NCBI GenBank assembly: GCA_003151275.1
Contig: PLXC01000013.1
Span: 24,787 to 88,786 of the forward strand
Reading direction: 5' to 3'
Length of the DNA: 64,000 bases
Source: Candidatus Melainabacteria bacterium
Lineage (GTDB): Bacteria > Cyanobacteriota > Vampirovibrionia > Obscuribacterales > Obscuribacteraceae
Part shown: positions 46,088 to 55,831 of the stretch, piece by piece
Layout of the letters: the number at the start of each line of letters is the position of its first letter
Position numbering within the stretch: the first letter of the stretch is position 1
Program-made: the position numbers and the translations under genes
The notes under the pieces: generated by a model
The model's input: the letters and a program-made list of their open reading frames with translations, nothing else
Database searches by the model: none
What the model was told of the DNA's origin: nothing

Positions 46088-47080
46088 GTGAATTCCCAAA
46101 GAGGCGCTCTCGTTTGGCTAGATCAGTTTGCTGGCTATCTCGAGATGGAACGCAACTATTCGTCTAACACGATTCGCGCTTACGTAAACGACCTCAAGCA
46201 GCTGATTACAAATGAAGCTGAAACTGTAAAGGATGTTCTCGATTTTAGCCCTGAAGCTAAGGCTGAAGCAGCGATTCGGGAAGCGGCGCCCAATTATGTG
46301 GTTCCGGAAGAGAAAACCAGCTCCGCTTGGATGGAGGTAGATGGGCTTCGCGCCTACATCCGCCAGATCCAAGAGAGCTATAGCCGTCCCACTGTAGCCA
46401 GAAAAATTTCCGCTATTCGGAGTTTTTACCGTTACCTGCGTCGTGAACAGCTGATTGATGATGACCCGTCCAAACTGGTGCGTGGACCAAAACTCTCGCG
46501 TCGTTTGCCGGCTTGCCTCGATCGAGAAGAAGTGACTCGTTTGCTTCTCGCTCCGGATGATTCGTCGCTCGGTGTGCGGGATCGCGCATTGATGGAGGTT
46601 TTGTACGCCTCCGGTATGCGCGTCAGCGAGTTATGTGGTCTTCGAATTCAAGATTACAATTCTGCTGCCAAAGAGATGCGAGTAATAGGTAAGGGTTCGC
46701 GTGAGCGTGTGGTGCTGTTGAATGACAGTGCGCAGGCATGGCTCGAACGCTATCTGGCTGATCATTGGACGAAGCTGGCCGGTGGCAGACAACCACAGCC
46801 TGACAATCCGCTCTTTGTAAGCCGTCAGGCAACCAGACTGTCGTCGCGCTCAGTGCACCGAATTGTGCTGAAGTATGCCCGACTGGCTGGTATCGCCAAA
46901 CCAATCACACCGCACACGTTGCGCCATACGTTTGCCACTCATCTCCTTGAAGGTGGTGCAGACCTGCGCGTTGTGCAGGATTTGTTGGGACACACAACGA
47001 TCAGCACCACGCAAATCTATACTCACGTCAGTTTGGATAGGTTGCGCAGAATCTACATGACGAGCCATCCTCGCGCGTAG
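46088..47080 (+). CDS. Tyrosine recombinase of the XerC/XerD type
   Basis: 330 residues from GTG 46088. Catalytic residues: Arg178 (ASGMRVSELCGLR), Lys202 (IGKGSRERVV), His276 and Arg279 (HTLRHTFATHLL), His302 (GHTTIS) and the nucleophile Tyr311 (TQIYTH). The N-terminal SAM-like domain (YLEMERNYSSNTIRAYVNDL, ARKISAIRSFYRYLRREQLI) carries an insertion of roughly 35-40 residues (about 45-80) relative to the family. The gene is monocistronic with no integrase context, so a chromosome dimer resolution role at dif is the likely one. Which of XerC or XerD it is I cannot tell. Confidence 0.9.
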   Translation: MNSQRGALVWLDQFAGYLEMERNYSSNTIRAYVNDLKQLITNEAETVKDVLDFSPEAKAEAAIREAAPNYVVPEEKTSSAWMEVDGLRAYIRQIQESYSRPTVARKISAIRSFYRYLRREQLIDDDPSKLVRGPKLSRRLPACLDREEVTRLLLAPDDSSLGVRDRALMEVLYASGMRVSELCGLRIQDYNSAAKEMRVIGKGSRERVVLLNDSAQAWLERYLADHWTKLAGGRQPQPDNPLFVSRQATRLSSRSVHRIVLKYARLAGIAKPITPHTLRHTFATHLLEGGADLRVVQDLLGHTTISTTQIYTHVSLDRLRRIYMTSHPRA

Positions 47081-47146
47081 AACTCTTAAAGCCTGACAGG
47101 CGGTTCTCGTTCGCAGACGAGCATTGAAAAAAGGTAAGGTAGTCGT

Positions 47147-47174
47147 GTGGCCGGCGGTTTAATCCGTCGGCCAC
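47147..47174. terminator. GC-rich hairpin behind the Xer gene
   Basis: GTGGCCGGCGG (47147-47157) pairs with CCGTCGGCCAC (47164-47174), 11 pairs including one G-U, loop TTTAAT. No T run follows (GTCTCATG), so it may be a weak terminator or structured leader of the penicillin-binding protein gene. Confidence 0.5.
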
Positions 47175-47313
47175 GTCTCATGTGTGCCGGGCAGGGCTGT
47201 GGCTTGGCTGATATAATGTGCCTCGTGGATAATTGCAATCTATGTCTCTTTGCGTTTGACTAGGACAGTCTTCGAAGCAATCCCTTTATTCGAAAACGCC
47301 CAAGGGGGCATGT

Positions 47314-49575
47314 TTGGCGACGCGAAGAACGAGCGTGAGACGAAAGAAGCCGAACCGAGCACTTGGTGCCGTCGGAAAGGTCGTGCGCTATAGCCTGATT
47401 GTCGCTTGTATTGTCGTTGCCGTCGGATTCGGTTACATCGGTGCCAAGATTTGGAAGCAGCTGCACGACTTACCGGACATCACCTTAGTTGAACGCTATG
47501 AACCGATTGAAGCGATACAGCTCTACGATCGCAACGACCACCTTATTTGTACTGTTGAAGGTGATGAAGACAGGCGTGTAGTACCGCTCAATCAGATTTC
47601 TTTGCAAATGCAGCAAGCAATGCTTGCCGCTGAAGATCACCACTTTTATGAGCACCACGGCGTAAACGTGCTCAGTATCGTTAGAGCAACCCTGGCCAAC
47701 CTTCAAGCCGGACACGTCGTCGAGGGCGGTTCGACAATTACTCAGCAGTTAGTGAAGAACTTGTTTTTCACTGAAGCGCAAAGGACGATGGACCGCAAAG
47801 TCAAAGAAGCCTTTGTCGCTTACGAGCTTGAACACCGCTATCCGAAAGAAAAAATTCTGGAAATGTACCTGAACCAGGTTTATTTCGGAAATAACGCATA
47901 TGGCATTGAACGCGCAGCCTCGCGGTATTTTAACAAAACCGCGGCCGAGTTAACCGTCGCCCAAGCTGCCTTCCTGGCCGGCTTGGTCAAGGCACCATCT
48001 GAGCTTGGCACGCTTGCAAACCGAAAAGCAGCAATTTCGCGCCAATATGAAATCCTCGAAAAGATGGTCGAATACGGTTACATCACGACAAACCAGGCGG
48101 CTAACGCCAAGAAACAAAAGTTGGTTTTCAAAAAGGGCGCCAATCCGCTCCAGAAGTATCCTTATTATGTGAGCCATGTACTCGAGCAATTGCGCGATCG
48201 TTTTAGTCAGGCTGAGATGCGCCGACAAGGTCTGCGCGTCTATTCAAATTTGGATCCTCAAGCTCAGGAAATTGCCGAAAAAACTTTGGCTGCAGATTTA
48301 GCCAAGGCGCCGAAAGGTGTTAGTCAAGCGGCTCTTGTTTCTGTTTCTGTTCAAGATGGTGCGGTGCTGGCGATGGTGGGCGGAGTCGGCGATTTCTGGA
48401 AGCACCAATTCAATCGCGCCACTAACCCGCATACTGCTGGTTCTTCATTCAAACCTTTCGTCTACTTAACCGCTCTGATTAAGGGTGTGTTGACGCCGGA
48501 TAGCATCATCGAAGATACACCGCTTGTGATTCACCAGCCGTATGGTCTGCCTGATTATGCGCCGAAAAATTTCGATCACAAATTCTTGGGACGAATTCCC
48601 CTGAGAAAAGCTCTGGCTTTGTCTCGCAACGTTTGCTCCGTGAGAATCGCCCAGCTTGTCGGCATTGACAGTGTTGTGGAAACGGCTAGAGAAGCCGGTA
48701 TTACGACAAAGTTGGAGCCCAATCTATCCTTGGCTTTGGGCAGTTCCGCTGTCACGCCGCTGGACATGGCCGGTGCCTATGCTACTTTCGCCCGCATGGG
48801 CGTGGCTATTAAACCTCAGGTCCTCAGGCGCATTGAGAATAATCGCGGACAGGTTATTGAAGTCTTCCAACCGAGTGTGGATAAAGTATTTCCAGTCGAG
48901 CCCGTGGCGCGCCTTGTCAGCATGATGCAAGATGTCGTTAAGTTCGGAACTGGCACTGGCGCTAAGTTGGATGATCGCCCTGTGGCCGGAAAAACAGGCA
49001 CAGCTGACGCTGCTAAAGATATTTGGTTCGTTGGCTTCACACCGGATATGGTGACTGCGCTCTGGGGCGGCAACGATGAAAACTTGCCGATCAAGGGCAA
49101 TCATGTCACCGGCGGTGATGTCATGGCCAAGATTTGGAAGCATTACAACCAAGCTTACTATGCAGTGCATCCGGCTCCTTCTGGTTCGTTCATACCACCA
49201 TCGGCGCCTACCGAAGAAGAGCAGAAGCGCGAGCAGAAGAGCGCTGCGAAACTGAACCAGAAAGTGGTAAAGAGTGACACTGTAGTGGCACCGGTATCGC
49301 CTGTGGTGCCTGCTGGTAACGAAACGGTGCCAGCCGTGCAGACGCCGGTTGAGGTGAATAAAGTGGAAACAGCCCCTGCTCCTGGAGCCACCCCAGCGTC
49401 AGACGGTTTTAAGATTTCCGCGCCCGAAGAAAAAACTGCGGCGCCTGTGCCTGCACCAGATCGAACGCTCGGGGCTCCATCTTCCACTCCGACAGCACCT
49501 TCGACGCCATCCACGCCTCCAACTGTTGCTCCCACGCCGGTACCTTCCCCGGTGCCCGCTCCCGCGGCAGGGTAA
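47314..49575 (+). CDS. Class A penicillin-binding protein (PBP1A)
   Basis: 753 residues from TTG 47314 (GGGGG seven bases upstream; an ATG at 47310 opens a different, short frame). One N-terminal membrane helix (YSLIVACIVVAVGFGYIGAK). GT51 glycosyltransferase: AAEDHHFYEHHGVN with catalytic Glu, GGSTITQQLVKNLFF, YLNQVYFGNNAYGIE. Transpeptidase: SSFK (about 375), SRN (SxN) and KTGT. A Pro/Thr/Val-rich tail of about 120 residues, unusual for length, ends the protein. It makes and cross-links peptidoglycan at the cell envelope. Confidence 0.9.
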   Translation: MATRRTSVRRKKPNRALGAVGKVVRYSLIVACIVVAVGFGYIGAKIWKQLHDLPDITLVERYEPIEAIQLYDRNDHLICTVEGDEDRRVVPLNQISLQMQQAMLAAEDHHFYEHHGVNVLSIVRATLANLQAGHVVEGGSTITQQLVKNLFFTEAQRTMDRKVKEAFVAYELEHRYPKEKILEMYLNQVYFGNNAYGIERAASRYFNKTAAELTVAQAAFLAGLVKAPSELGTLANRKAAISRQYEILEKMVEYGYITTNQAANAKKQKLVFKKGANPLQKYPYYVSHVLEQLRDRFSQAEMRRQGLRVYSNLDPQAQEIAEKTLAADLAKAPKGVSQAALVSVSVQDGAVLAMVGGVGDFWKHQFNRATNPHTAGSSFKPFVYLTALIKGVLTPDSIIEDTPLVIHQPYGLPDYAPKNFDHKFLGRIPLRKALALSRNVCSVRIAQLVGIDSVVETAREAGITTKLEPNLSLALGSSAVTPLDMAGAYATFARMGVAIKPQVLRRIENNRGQVIEVFQPSVDKVFPVEPVARLVSMMQDVVKFGTGTGAKLDDRPVAGKTGTADAAKDIWFVGFTPDMVTALWGGNDENLPIKGNHVTGGDVMAKIWKHYNQAYYAVHPAPSGSFIPPSAPTEEEQKREQKSAAKLNQKVVKSDTVVAPVSPVVPAGNETVPAVQTPVEVNKVETAPAPGATPASDGFKISAPEEKTAAPVPAPDRTLGAPSSTPTAPSTPSTPPTVAPTPVPSPVPAPAAG

Positions 49576-49971
49576 TCCAAATTTGGATTTCTATCGTCGT
49601 GGTTGTATTGACAGCCCTATTTTTAGAAACTCAAGGTAATCAAACTCGAGCATTTAATTTCATCGTTAATACTGATATGGACGATGTGGGCCCCAAGGTA
49701 CCAATTGACAATAAATACTAATTGACAACCGGAAGGTCGGCACCATATCAAGCAGTGGTGTTGATGGACCGGGGGAGGCGTTTATCTAGGCTGTCTGCAG
49801 CCCAATAAGCACTCCATCGCGGTGCGCAAAGAGCGGTTTAAACCTTACAGCAAACAAATTGTATGCACCAGCAACAGTATCTAGGCGTGGACTTGGAGCG
49901 CCCGAACAACTAAACTCTACATGGCGAAATGAGGGGCGGAGCGAGCCCGTTTGCTATTAGGGAGAATTACT
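49576..49971 (+). other. Long leader of the NupC-CstA run
   Basis: 396 bases without a gene. Two direct copies of AATTGACAA (TTGACA at 49705 and 49722) give possible -35 boxes; CATATC at 49744 would serve the second. Further down the segment 49770-49830 is rich in self-complementary stretches (GGCTGTCTGCAGCC, GCGGTGCGCAAAGAGCGG) and could be a structured leader. I do not recognise a known riboswitch. Confidence 0.35.
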
Positions 49972-51270
49972 TTGCCTCTTGAATCCAAGTGGGTTGGTCT
50001 ACTCGGTATCCTTTGTATTCTTGGTACCGCTTATGCGATGTCGAACAACCGCAAAGCGATCAATTATCGTCTAGTTGTTTCCGGGTTGCTTATTCAACTT
50101 GTAATGGCGATTTTCGTTCTCAAAGTGGAATTCGGACAAAACCTTTTTAGATCAATCGGAGACGCGATCACCGCCTTGCTGCATTTCTCGGATGCAGGAG
50201 CGGGCTTTGTTTTCGGACCGCTGGTCGAGAATCCCGATGAAATGGTTAAGCTCTTTGGCCCCAAAGCAGCCTTTATTTTTGCCTTTCGTGTTGTTCCAAC
50301 AATCATTTTTGTTTCGAGCTTGGTCAGCATTTCTTATTACCTGGGACTGATGCAGCGTGTTGTTCAAGTAGTGGCGCGGGTAGTGGCATTCTTGATGGGC
50401 GCTAGTGGCTCTGAAGCGCTATCCAACGCAGCTAGTGTGTTTGTCGGGCAGGTTGAGGCGCAACTGCTGATTCGTCCTTACGTTGCCACCATGACCATGT
50501 CCGAACTGCTCGCTTCAATGACCGGATCTATGGCATGCGTCGCCGGCGGTGTTCTTGCTGTTTATATCGGTATTGGCATCAAGGCTTCTTATCTGTTGAC
50601 CGCAAGCATCATGGCGGCGCCTGGTGGGCTGGTGATCGCTAAGATCGTTTGGCCAGAAACGGAACCTTCAATGACTAAGGGCAAAGTCCAAATTGAAGTC
50701 AAACGCACAAACGCTAATTTGATCGATGCCGCCGCGCATGGTGCCTCTGACGGACTGCGAATTGGACTGAATGTGGTGGCGATGCTGATTGCGTTTATGG
50801 CTTTGATCGCCATGGGAGACGGTGTGTTCGGCTTGCTTGGTGGTTTCTTACACCGCGCAGGCGTGCCTGATTTCCTTGGGTTGAGTCTTGAGCACCTTAA
50901 AATGATGGATTTGTTGGGCTTGTTGTTCTCACCGGTAGCATATGTAATGGGCGTGCCTTGGGCTGATGCTCACGTGGTCGGGCGACTGATGGGCGAGAAA
51001 ATGGTGATCAACGAGTTTGTCGCATACACCGAGTTGTCTGCGATGTTGAAGGGACTTTCTGATGTGCACATTTCTCAGCATGCAGAAACAATCGCTACCT
51101 TTGCCTTGTGCGGCTTTGCGAACTTGAGTTCCATTGCCATTCAAGTCGGTGGAATCGGCGAAATTGCGCCGTCCAGGCGTGCCGATTTGGCCAGACTTGG
51201 TGTCAAAGCTTTGATATGCGGAACGATGGCTAGCTATTTGTCAGCGACGTTGGCAGGATTGTTGCTTTAG
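49972..51270 (+). CDS. nupC: Concentrative nucleoside transporter (NupC/CNT)
   Basis: 432 residues from TTG 49972, with AGGGAG eight bases upstream. About ten hydrophobic helices; family blocks are IFAFRVVPTIIFVSSLVSIS, GQVEAQLLIRPYVATMTMSE (the nucleoside-binding loop), GGVLAVYIGIGI and ATFALCGFANLSSIAIQVGG. Imports nucleosides with a cation across the inner membrane. It lies 38 bases ahead of cstA and is probably in the same transcript, which points to salvage and carbon recovery under starvation. Confidence 0.9.
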   Translation: MPLESKWVGLLGILCILGTAYAMSNNRKAINYRLVVSGLLIQLVMAIFVLKVEFGQNLFRSIGDAITALLHFSDAGAGFVFGPLVENPDEMVKLFGPKAAFIFAFRVVPTIIFVSSLVSISYYLGLMQRVVQVVARVVAFLMGASGSEALSNAASVFVGQVEAQLLIRPYVATMTMSELLASMTGSMACVAGGVLAVYIGIGIKASYLLTASIMAAPGGLVIAKIVWPETEPSMTKGKVQIEVKRTNANLIDAAAHGASDGLRIGLNVVAMLIAFMALIAMGDGVFGLLGGFLHRAGVPDFLGLSLEHLKMMDLLGLLFSPVAYVMGVPWADAHVVGRLMGEKMVINEFVAYTELSAMLKGLSDVHISQHAETIATFALCGFANLSSIAIQVGGIGEIAPSRRADLARLGVKALICGTMASYLSATLAGLLL

Positions 51271-51308
51271 ATAAGGTTGTTTGATTAGACAAGATTGAGG
51301 AAATTCAG

Positions 51309-53489
51309 GTGTCGGAATCTCAGGATACTATGCTTAGCGGTTATAGCAAACCGGACAAAAAATCTGTCTTGCCGCGTATTGCCAGTAAAGTGATTTGGAC
51401 TTTAGTCAGTTTGCTTGGTGCCTTCTCGCTCGGTATGATTGCCTTTGCTCAAGGCGAGCATGTAAACGCTGTTTGGCTGGTCACAGCAGCAGTTTCAACG
51501 TTCTGCGTTGGCTATCGTTTCTACAGCAAATTTATTGCCGAGAAAGTTTTTGAACTTAGTGATTATGTAACTACTCCAGCGCAAAAAATAGATGACGGCA
51601 AGGATTTCGTGCCGACCCACAAGTGGGTGTTGTTCGGGCATCACTTTGCCGCCATCGCTGGTGCAGGACCTTTGGTGGGGCCGATCTTGGCGGCCCAGTT
51701 TGGCTTCTTGCCAGGCACTCTGTGGATTATCGTGGGTGTTGTTCTAGCCGGTGCGGTTCAAGATTTTGTCATTCTTTGCGCATCGATGCGCAGAAATGGG
51801 CAATCATTAGGAAAGATGGCGAAGGAAGAAATTAGTCCTCTCGCTGGTGTTGTTGCTTTGGTGGCAATCCTCTTAATCATGATGATACTGATGGCGGTGC
51901 TGGCCCTGGTGATCGTGAACGCCTTAAAATCCAGCCCCTGGGGCGCCTTTACACTATTAATGACGGTGCCGATTGCCATATTTGTCGGCATCTATATGAG
52001 ATTTATCAGACCACATCGCGTTCTTGAAGGCTCGCTAATAGGAGTGGCGCTCACGATTGCCGCCGTGATTGCCGGAAAGTCGGTGGCTGCTGATCCGACC
52101 CTGGCACCACTCTTTACTTTGGATGGTGTTCAGTTATCTATTGCCATTATGATTTATGGATTCGTCGCTTCGGTTTTGCCTGTGTGGGTGCTTTTGGCGC
52201 CTCGAGATTATCTTTCTGCGTTTCTTAAAATAGGCATCATAGGTCTGCTCGCGGTGGGCATTTTGTTCTTGCGACCTGATCTGCAAATGCCTCGCCTGAC
52301 AATTTTTACCAATGGACAGGGACCGCTTTTCTCCGGTTCCATTTTTCCGTTTTGCTTTATCACTATTGCTTGCGGAGCAATTTCCGGATTTCACGCGCTT
52401 GTTTCTTCCGGCACCACGCCCAAAATGATCTGGCGAGAAACGCACGCGCGCCCGATTGGCTATGCGGCAATGTTGTGCGAGGCGACAGTGGCCATCATGG
52501 CGGTGATATCGGCTTGCGTAATCACGCCAGGCGTTTACTTCGCGATCAACAGTCCCAAAGGAGTTGTCGGTGCAGATCCGGTCGCTGCTGTGGCTGCGAT
52601 TAGTTCTTGGGGATATCCTGTCTCCGTTCTGGAAATGCAGAACTTGTCGACAGCAGTGGGCGAGACGACGCTTATGGGTCGAACCGGAGGGGGACCTACC
52701 CTCGCGGTTGGCATGGCGCACATTTTTGCAAATGCCGTGCACTCGACAGGACTAGGTAATCTTGATCTTTCCTTTTGGTATCACTTTGCGATTATGTTCG
52801 AGGCACTCTTCATCCTAACTTGTTTAGATGCAGGCACAAGAGTGGGACGATTTCTGTTGCAGGATTTTCTAGGTTTAGCCTGGAAGCGATTGGGCGAGAC
52901 AAGTTGGTATCCCGCCATTATCTTGAGTTCGCTGCTGGTGGTTGGCGGCTGGGGCTATTTCCTGTACCAAGGTGTGATCGATCCTCTTGGCGGTATCAAT
53001 AGTTTGTGGCCTTTATTCGGTATTTCTAATCAATTGCTAGCGGTGGTGGCACTTTGTGTTGGCACGACTGTGATTGTCCGTATGAACAAGAAGAAATACA
53101 TGTGGGTAACGATTGCACCGCTTGCCTGGCTTTTGAGTGTCACCCTCACTGCCGGCTATTTGAAGATATTCAGTCCATTGCCTAAGTTAGGTTTCCTTGC
53201 CCACGCCTATATGTTGGAACAGAAGCTGGCCGGCAATTTGCTTCCTGCAGCCGAAATGAAGACTACACCTGTTCTCATTTTTAACGATTATCTTGACGCC
53301 GCCCTTGGTGCAACCTTCATCGCTTTGGTGCTAGTTATATTGTTCGAATCAATTCGGGTTTGGATTAACCCGAAATCCGTTCTGCCAAGGAAGGCACAGC
53401 CAGAAGAGAAACTCGTTTCAGCTGAAGGTTCAAGCGCACCACAGAGCCGCGATTTTGGAGGCTTCGACGGTCCGATGAAATGTTGCTGA
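51309..53489 (+). CDS. cstA: Carbon starvation protein A (peptide/pyruvate transporter family)
   Basis: 726 residues from GTG 51309 with GAGGAAATTCAG upstream. Many membrane helices; CstA blocks are [60 protein letters not shown] followed by GTTPKMI, and [17 protein letters not shown]. The C-terminal DUF4161-like part ([20 protein letters not shown]) is also present. Relatives import peptides or pyruvate in starved cells. It is followed after one base by the PH-domain gene. Confidence 0.9.
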   Translation: MSESQDTMLSGYSKPDKKSVLPRIASKVIWTLVSLLGAFSLGMIAFAQGEHVNAVWLVTAAVSTFCVGYRFYSKFIAEKVFELSDYVTTPAQKIDDGKDFVPTHKWVLFGHHFAAIAGAGPLVGPILAAQFGFLPGTLWIIVGVVLAGAVQDFVILCASMRRNGQSLGKMAKEEISPLAGVVALVAILLIMMILMAVLALVIVNALKSSPWGAFTLLMTVPIAIFVGIYMRFIRPHRVLEGSLIGVALTIAAVIAGKSVAADPTLAPLFTLDGVQLSIAIMIYGFVASVLPVWVLLAPRDYLSAFLKIGIIGLLAVGILFLRPDLQMPRLTIFTNGQGPLFSGSIFPFCFITIACGAISGFHALVSSGTTPKMIWRETHARPIGYAAMLCEATVAIMAVISACVITPGVYFAINSPKGVVGADPVAAVAAISSWGYPVSVLEMQNLSTAVGETTLMGRTGGGPTLAVGMAHIFANAVHSTGLGNLDLSFWYHFAIMFEALFILTCLDAGTRVGRFLLQDFLGLAWKRLGETSWYPAIILSSLLVVGGWGYFLYQGVIDPLGGINSLWPLFGISNQLLAVVALCVGTTVIVRMNKKKYMWVTIAPLAWLLSVTLTAGYLKIFSPLPKLGFLAHAYMLEQKLAGNLLPAAEMKTTPVLIFNDYLDAALGATFIALVLVILFESIRVWINPKSVLPRKAQPEEKLVSAEGSSAPQSRDFGGFDGPMKCC

Positions 53490-53490
53490 C

Positions 53491-54276
53491 ATGAGTGATG
53501 AAGACTTTGAATTCGCCTTGAGAGCCGAGTTAGAACCTGCTGAACTTGTCGTCTGGCGAACTCAGCCAAATGTTGACGCAGTGCGCGGTTCGCTGCTTTC
53601 CTTTTCGGTTTTGTGGCTGTCAGGGCTGTTCATGTTGGGGGCAGGCGTAATGCGCACCGCCACTGATGACTCGAGAGTGTTGACGGGACTGATTGTACTT
53701 CTTATCATTGTTGCGTTTGCAGGCACTCTTGAGCTGATCTTCGTTCCGCGTCGAGCTGGTCGAACGATTTATGTGCTGACGGATAGGCGCGTGTTCTCGT
53801 TGTGTGTGACCCGAAGATATTTTAAACAGCAAGATCCGGACTATCATGAAAAGCAAGTTTTGCGAGTTAGCAAGAATTCGATAGGCTTCTTTTACCTCTC
53901 GAATCTTCCTTCGCAAATAATGTTCTGCATTCTTGCTTACGATGTCGCTATCGCGCTCGTTCGGTCGTTTGATGCATTCATCGCAATCGGCTTTGCAATG
54001 ACCCTTCTCGGTTGGTTGCAACCTTGGTTGCAAGACATGCGTTTGCCGCTGCCGAAATTCAGAGACGCGCCTCGCACTTTTTATTCTATCGGCGATTTGT
54101 TCGTTTTTCTCGAGTCTTTTCGCCTGGAGGAAATTACTGAGTTTATTTATCGAAAGGGACGCGAGAACACCTTTAACGCTTTTGTGATCTCGAAATCATC
54201 TGGCTGTATTAGAATGAGAGCTATTCCCGACGCGAAACCACTTGAGCTGGCGTTGGCGCAGGTGCCCAAGTCATGA
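53491..54276 (+). CDS. Membrane protein with bacterial PH-like domain
   Basis: 261 residues. Two hydrophobic hairpins (SVLWLSGLFMLGAGVMR plus LTGLIVLLIIVAFAGTLELI; and FLQ-proximal IMFCILAYDVAIALVRSFDA plus FIAIGFAMTLLGW) surround a soluble part with YVLTDRRVFSLCVTRRYFKQ, the YxLTxxRl pattern of bPH2-type domains. Its ATG directly follows the cstA stop (TGACATG), so it is translated with cstA. Function not known; could assist the transporter. Confidence 0.65.
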   Translation: MSDEDFEFALRAELEPAELVVWRTQPNVDAVRGSLLSFSVLWLSGLFMLGAGVMRTATDDSRVLTGLIVLLIIVAFAGTLELIFVPRRAGRTIYVLTDRRVFSLCVTRRYFKQQDPDYHEKQVLRVSKNSIGFFYLSNLPSQIMFCILAYDVAIALVRSFDAFIAIGFAMTLLGWLQPWLQDMRLPLPKFRDAPRTFYSIGDLFVFLESFRLEEITEFIYRKGRENTFNAFVISKSSGCIRMRAIPDAKPLELALAQVPKS

Positions 54277-54321
54277 TCTACACTTATTTCCGCCAACATA
54301 AAATTAGTTCAGGAGTCTTAC

Positions 54322-54984
54322 GTGGTAGATGACTTAGCCAACACACTGCCGGATATCCCGAATCTCGTGCGCATTTGTAAAGCTATAGCGATGCTGGATG
54401 CGATACTCTGTCAAGAGTGGGAGATGAGATATTACTCTTTCAACTCTATGTGGAACAAGGATGATCCAAGCGAAATGATGGCTTCCATGCGTGACGGCTG
54501 TGGGGATCACTATTTCATTTGGTTTATGCGAGAGGGTGCTGCAATCAAAGGCTTTGCGCACGAGTCGGTGCTCAATCCCATCAACAATGATGGTGCCCCC
54601 TTTCCCGAAGTGCTCGCTGATTTCCCAAATGAACTGTCTTATTTTCTGCGCGAAGCAGCTTTTTCGATCGAAGACACGACATTTTGTTATTGGCGACGGC
54701 GTGGCGATCAAGCGTGGATATCGGGAAATATCTCATTTCCGGTCACAGCTGGTGCCGATCCTGATGGTTCGCGCAACATGCTTGGAATTTTAGACGGACG
54801 TCCGTCGACGTATGTAGATTACGCGCGTGACTACTTTGAACTCGAAATTGATGAGGCTGATGTGCACCATATCTATCAGTTAAAGCCATTAAATGCAGAA
54901 TTGTTGCATCGACTGCAGAGTGACCGAAAGCTCGACGAATTCGCCGAAGAAATTCAGGAAATTGGCTACATCCGAGGCACATAG
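54322..54984 (+). CDS. Unknown cytoplasmic 220-residue protein
   Basis: Starts at GTG 54322 with AGGAG upstream. No signal peptide or membrane segment. Contains EWEMRYYSFNSMWNKDDPSE, GCGDHYFIWFMREGAAIKGF, and PSTYVDYARDYFELEIDEAD-like acid stretches; the mix of Trp, Asp and Glu with a central beta segment recalls immunity or SUKH-like proteins, but I find no certain motif. Follows the PH-domain gene by 45 bases, and may be the last gene of the nupC-cstA transcript. Confidence 0.55.
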   Translation: MVDDLANTLPDIPNLVRICKAIAMLDAILCQEWEMRYYSFNSMWNKDDPSEMMASMRDGCGDHYFIWFMREGAAIKGFAHESVLNPINNDGAPFPEVLADFPNELSYFLREAAFSIEDTTFCYWRRRGDQAWISGNISFPVTAGADPDGSRNMLGILDGRPSTYVDYARDYFELEIDEADVHHIYQLKPLNAELLHRLQSDRKLDEFAEEIQEIGYIRGT

Positions 54985-55026
54985 CAACGATGTGCACTAA
55001 GATTTTGCCGGCTTCCAGGAAGATGG

Positions 55027-55050
55027 GCCGGCAATGATGCCGGCGCTCCC
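55027..55050. repeat. REP-like hairpin element, copy 2
   Basis: Reverse complement of the element at 44142-44165 with one difference. Next to it 55012-55032 forms a further stem (GCCGGCTTCC...GGGCCGGC). It lies between two convergent genes. Confidence 0.7.
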
Positions 55051-55061
55051 CTTGGGTTAAT

Positions 55062-55595
55062 CTAAATTCTGCCGAGCATACTGCGCAGTCCACCCGTTAG
55101 ACCGCCGCCGCCGTATGAATTGCCGAACATTCCTCGGTTCCCGTAACTATTGCCGTAGCTATTGCCGAAACCGTTGTTTCCGTAACCGTTTCCCATCATC
55201 GAATTCTGGCCCATGAGCGAGTTCATCAAACCGCGTCTTTTGTGTTTGTGTTTATGGCGGCACATGCCGCCGTTGTTCATGCCCATGCCGCCGTTGTTCA
55301 TGCCCATGCCCATAAACCCGTTATTGTTAGCGAAATTCATGCCGTTGTTTCCGAAGGCGCTGGCACCAAAAGGACTCACATTTGCAAACGGAGTAACTCC
55401 TCCGTTAGTGACGTTCGCAATTGGCATCATTCCGTGACTTGCTGCACCATTAAACTGTCCGCCATTACCAAATTGACTCATCATGCCGCTTTGGTTGCTG
55501 CCATAATTGTAATTGTGATGATTTCGGCTCAACGCTGCACTCGGCATTATCAAAGCCAATATTGCTGCTGCCGGTAAGAACGCCTTCCAATTCAT
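55062..55595 (-). CDS. Exported Asn/Gly/Met-rich repetitive protein
   Basis: 177 residues. Signal peptide KAFLPAAAILALIMPSAALS. The mature chain is very rich in Asn, Gly and Met: NNGMNFANNNGFMGMGMNNG, GNGYGNNGFGNSYGNSYGNR, GGGGLTGGL. A cluster CRHKHKHKRR (about 112-121) could bind metal or anionic surface. AAGGAAGGAAAAC gives a strong ribosome site. Low-complexity, prion-like composition makes it look like an extracellular matrix or surface protein; no family can be named. Confidence 0.7.
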   Translation of the reverse strand: MNWKAFLPAAAILALIMPSAALSRNHHNYNYGSNQSGMMSQFGNGGQFNGAASHGMMPIANVTNGGVTPFANVSPFGASAFGNNGMNFANNNGFMGMGMNNGGMGMNNGGMCRHKHKHKRRGLMNSLMGQNSMMGNGYGNNGFGNSYGNSYGNRGMFGNSYGGGGLTGGLRSMLGRI

Positions 55596-55831
55596 GTTTT
55601 CCTTCCTTTGACACTGTCGCTCATTGGTTGTTTATCCAGGCGAGTTCCGCCCCATTCGAGGTGGTAAGTACATCTAACACCTGTTTGCGTGGATGTTGCG
55701 TGAAGTGCGCAACTTTTTAAACGAGCATTGGCACCCGACACCGAGCGACAGGGGTGGCGAACATTGGCACTTCTTTTATTTGGATAACTTATCTACGAGT
55801 CCTAGCTCAACTGATGTGGTTAGCGAATAGA

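Noticed and set aside
48724..49580. Minus-strand frames opposite the penicillin-binding protein
   Set aside because: Mirror frames of codon-biased Pro/Thr-rich coding DNA, without start signals.
49576..49971. Purine riboswitch upstream of nupC
   Set aside because: I could not identify the conserved junction bases of that class.
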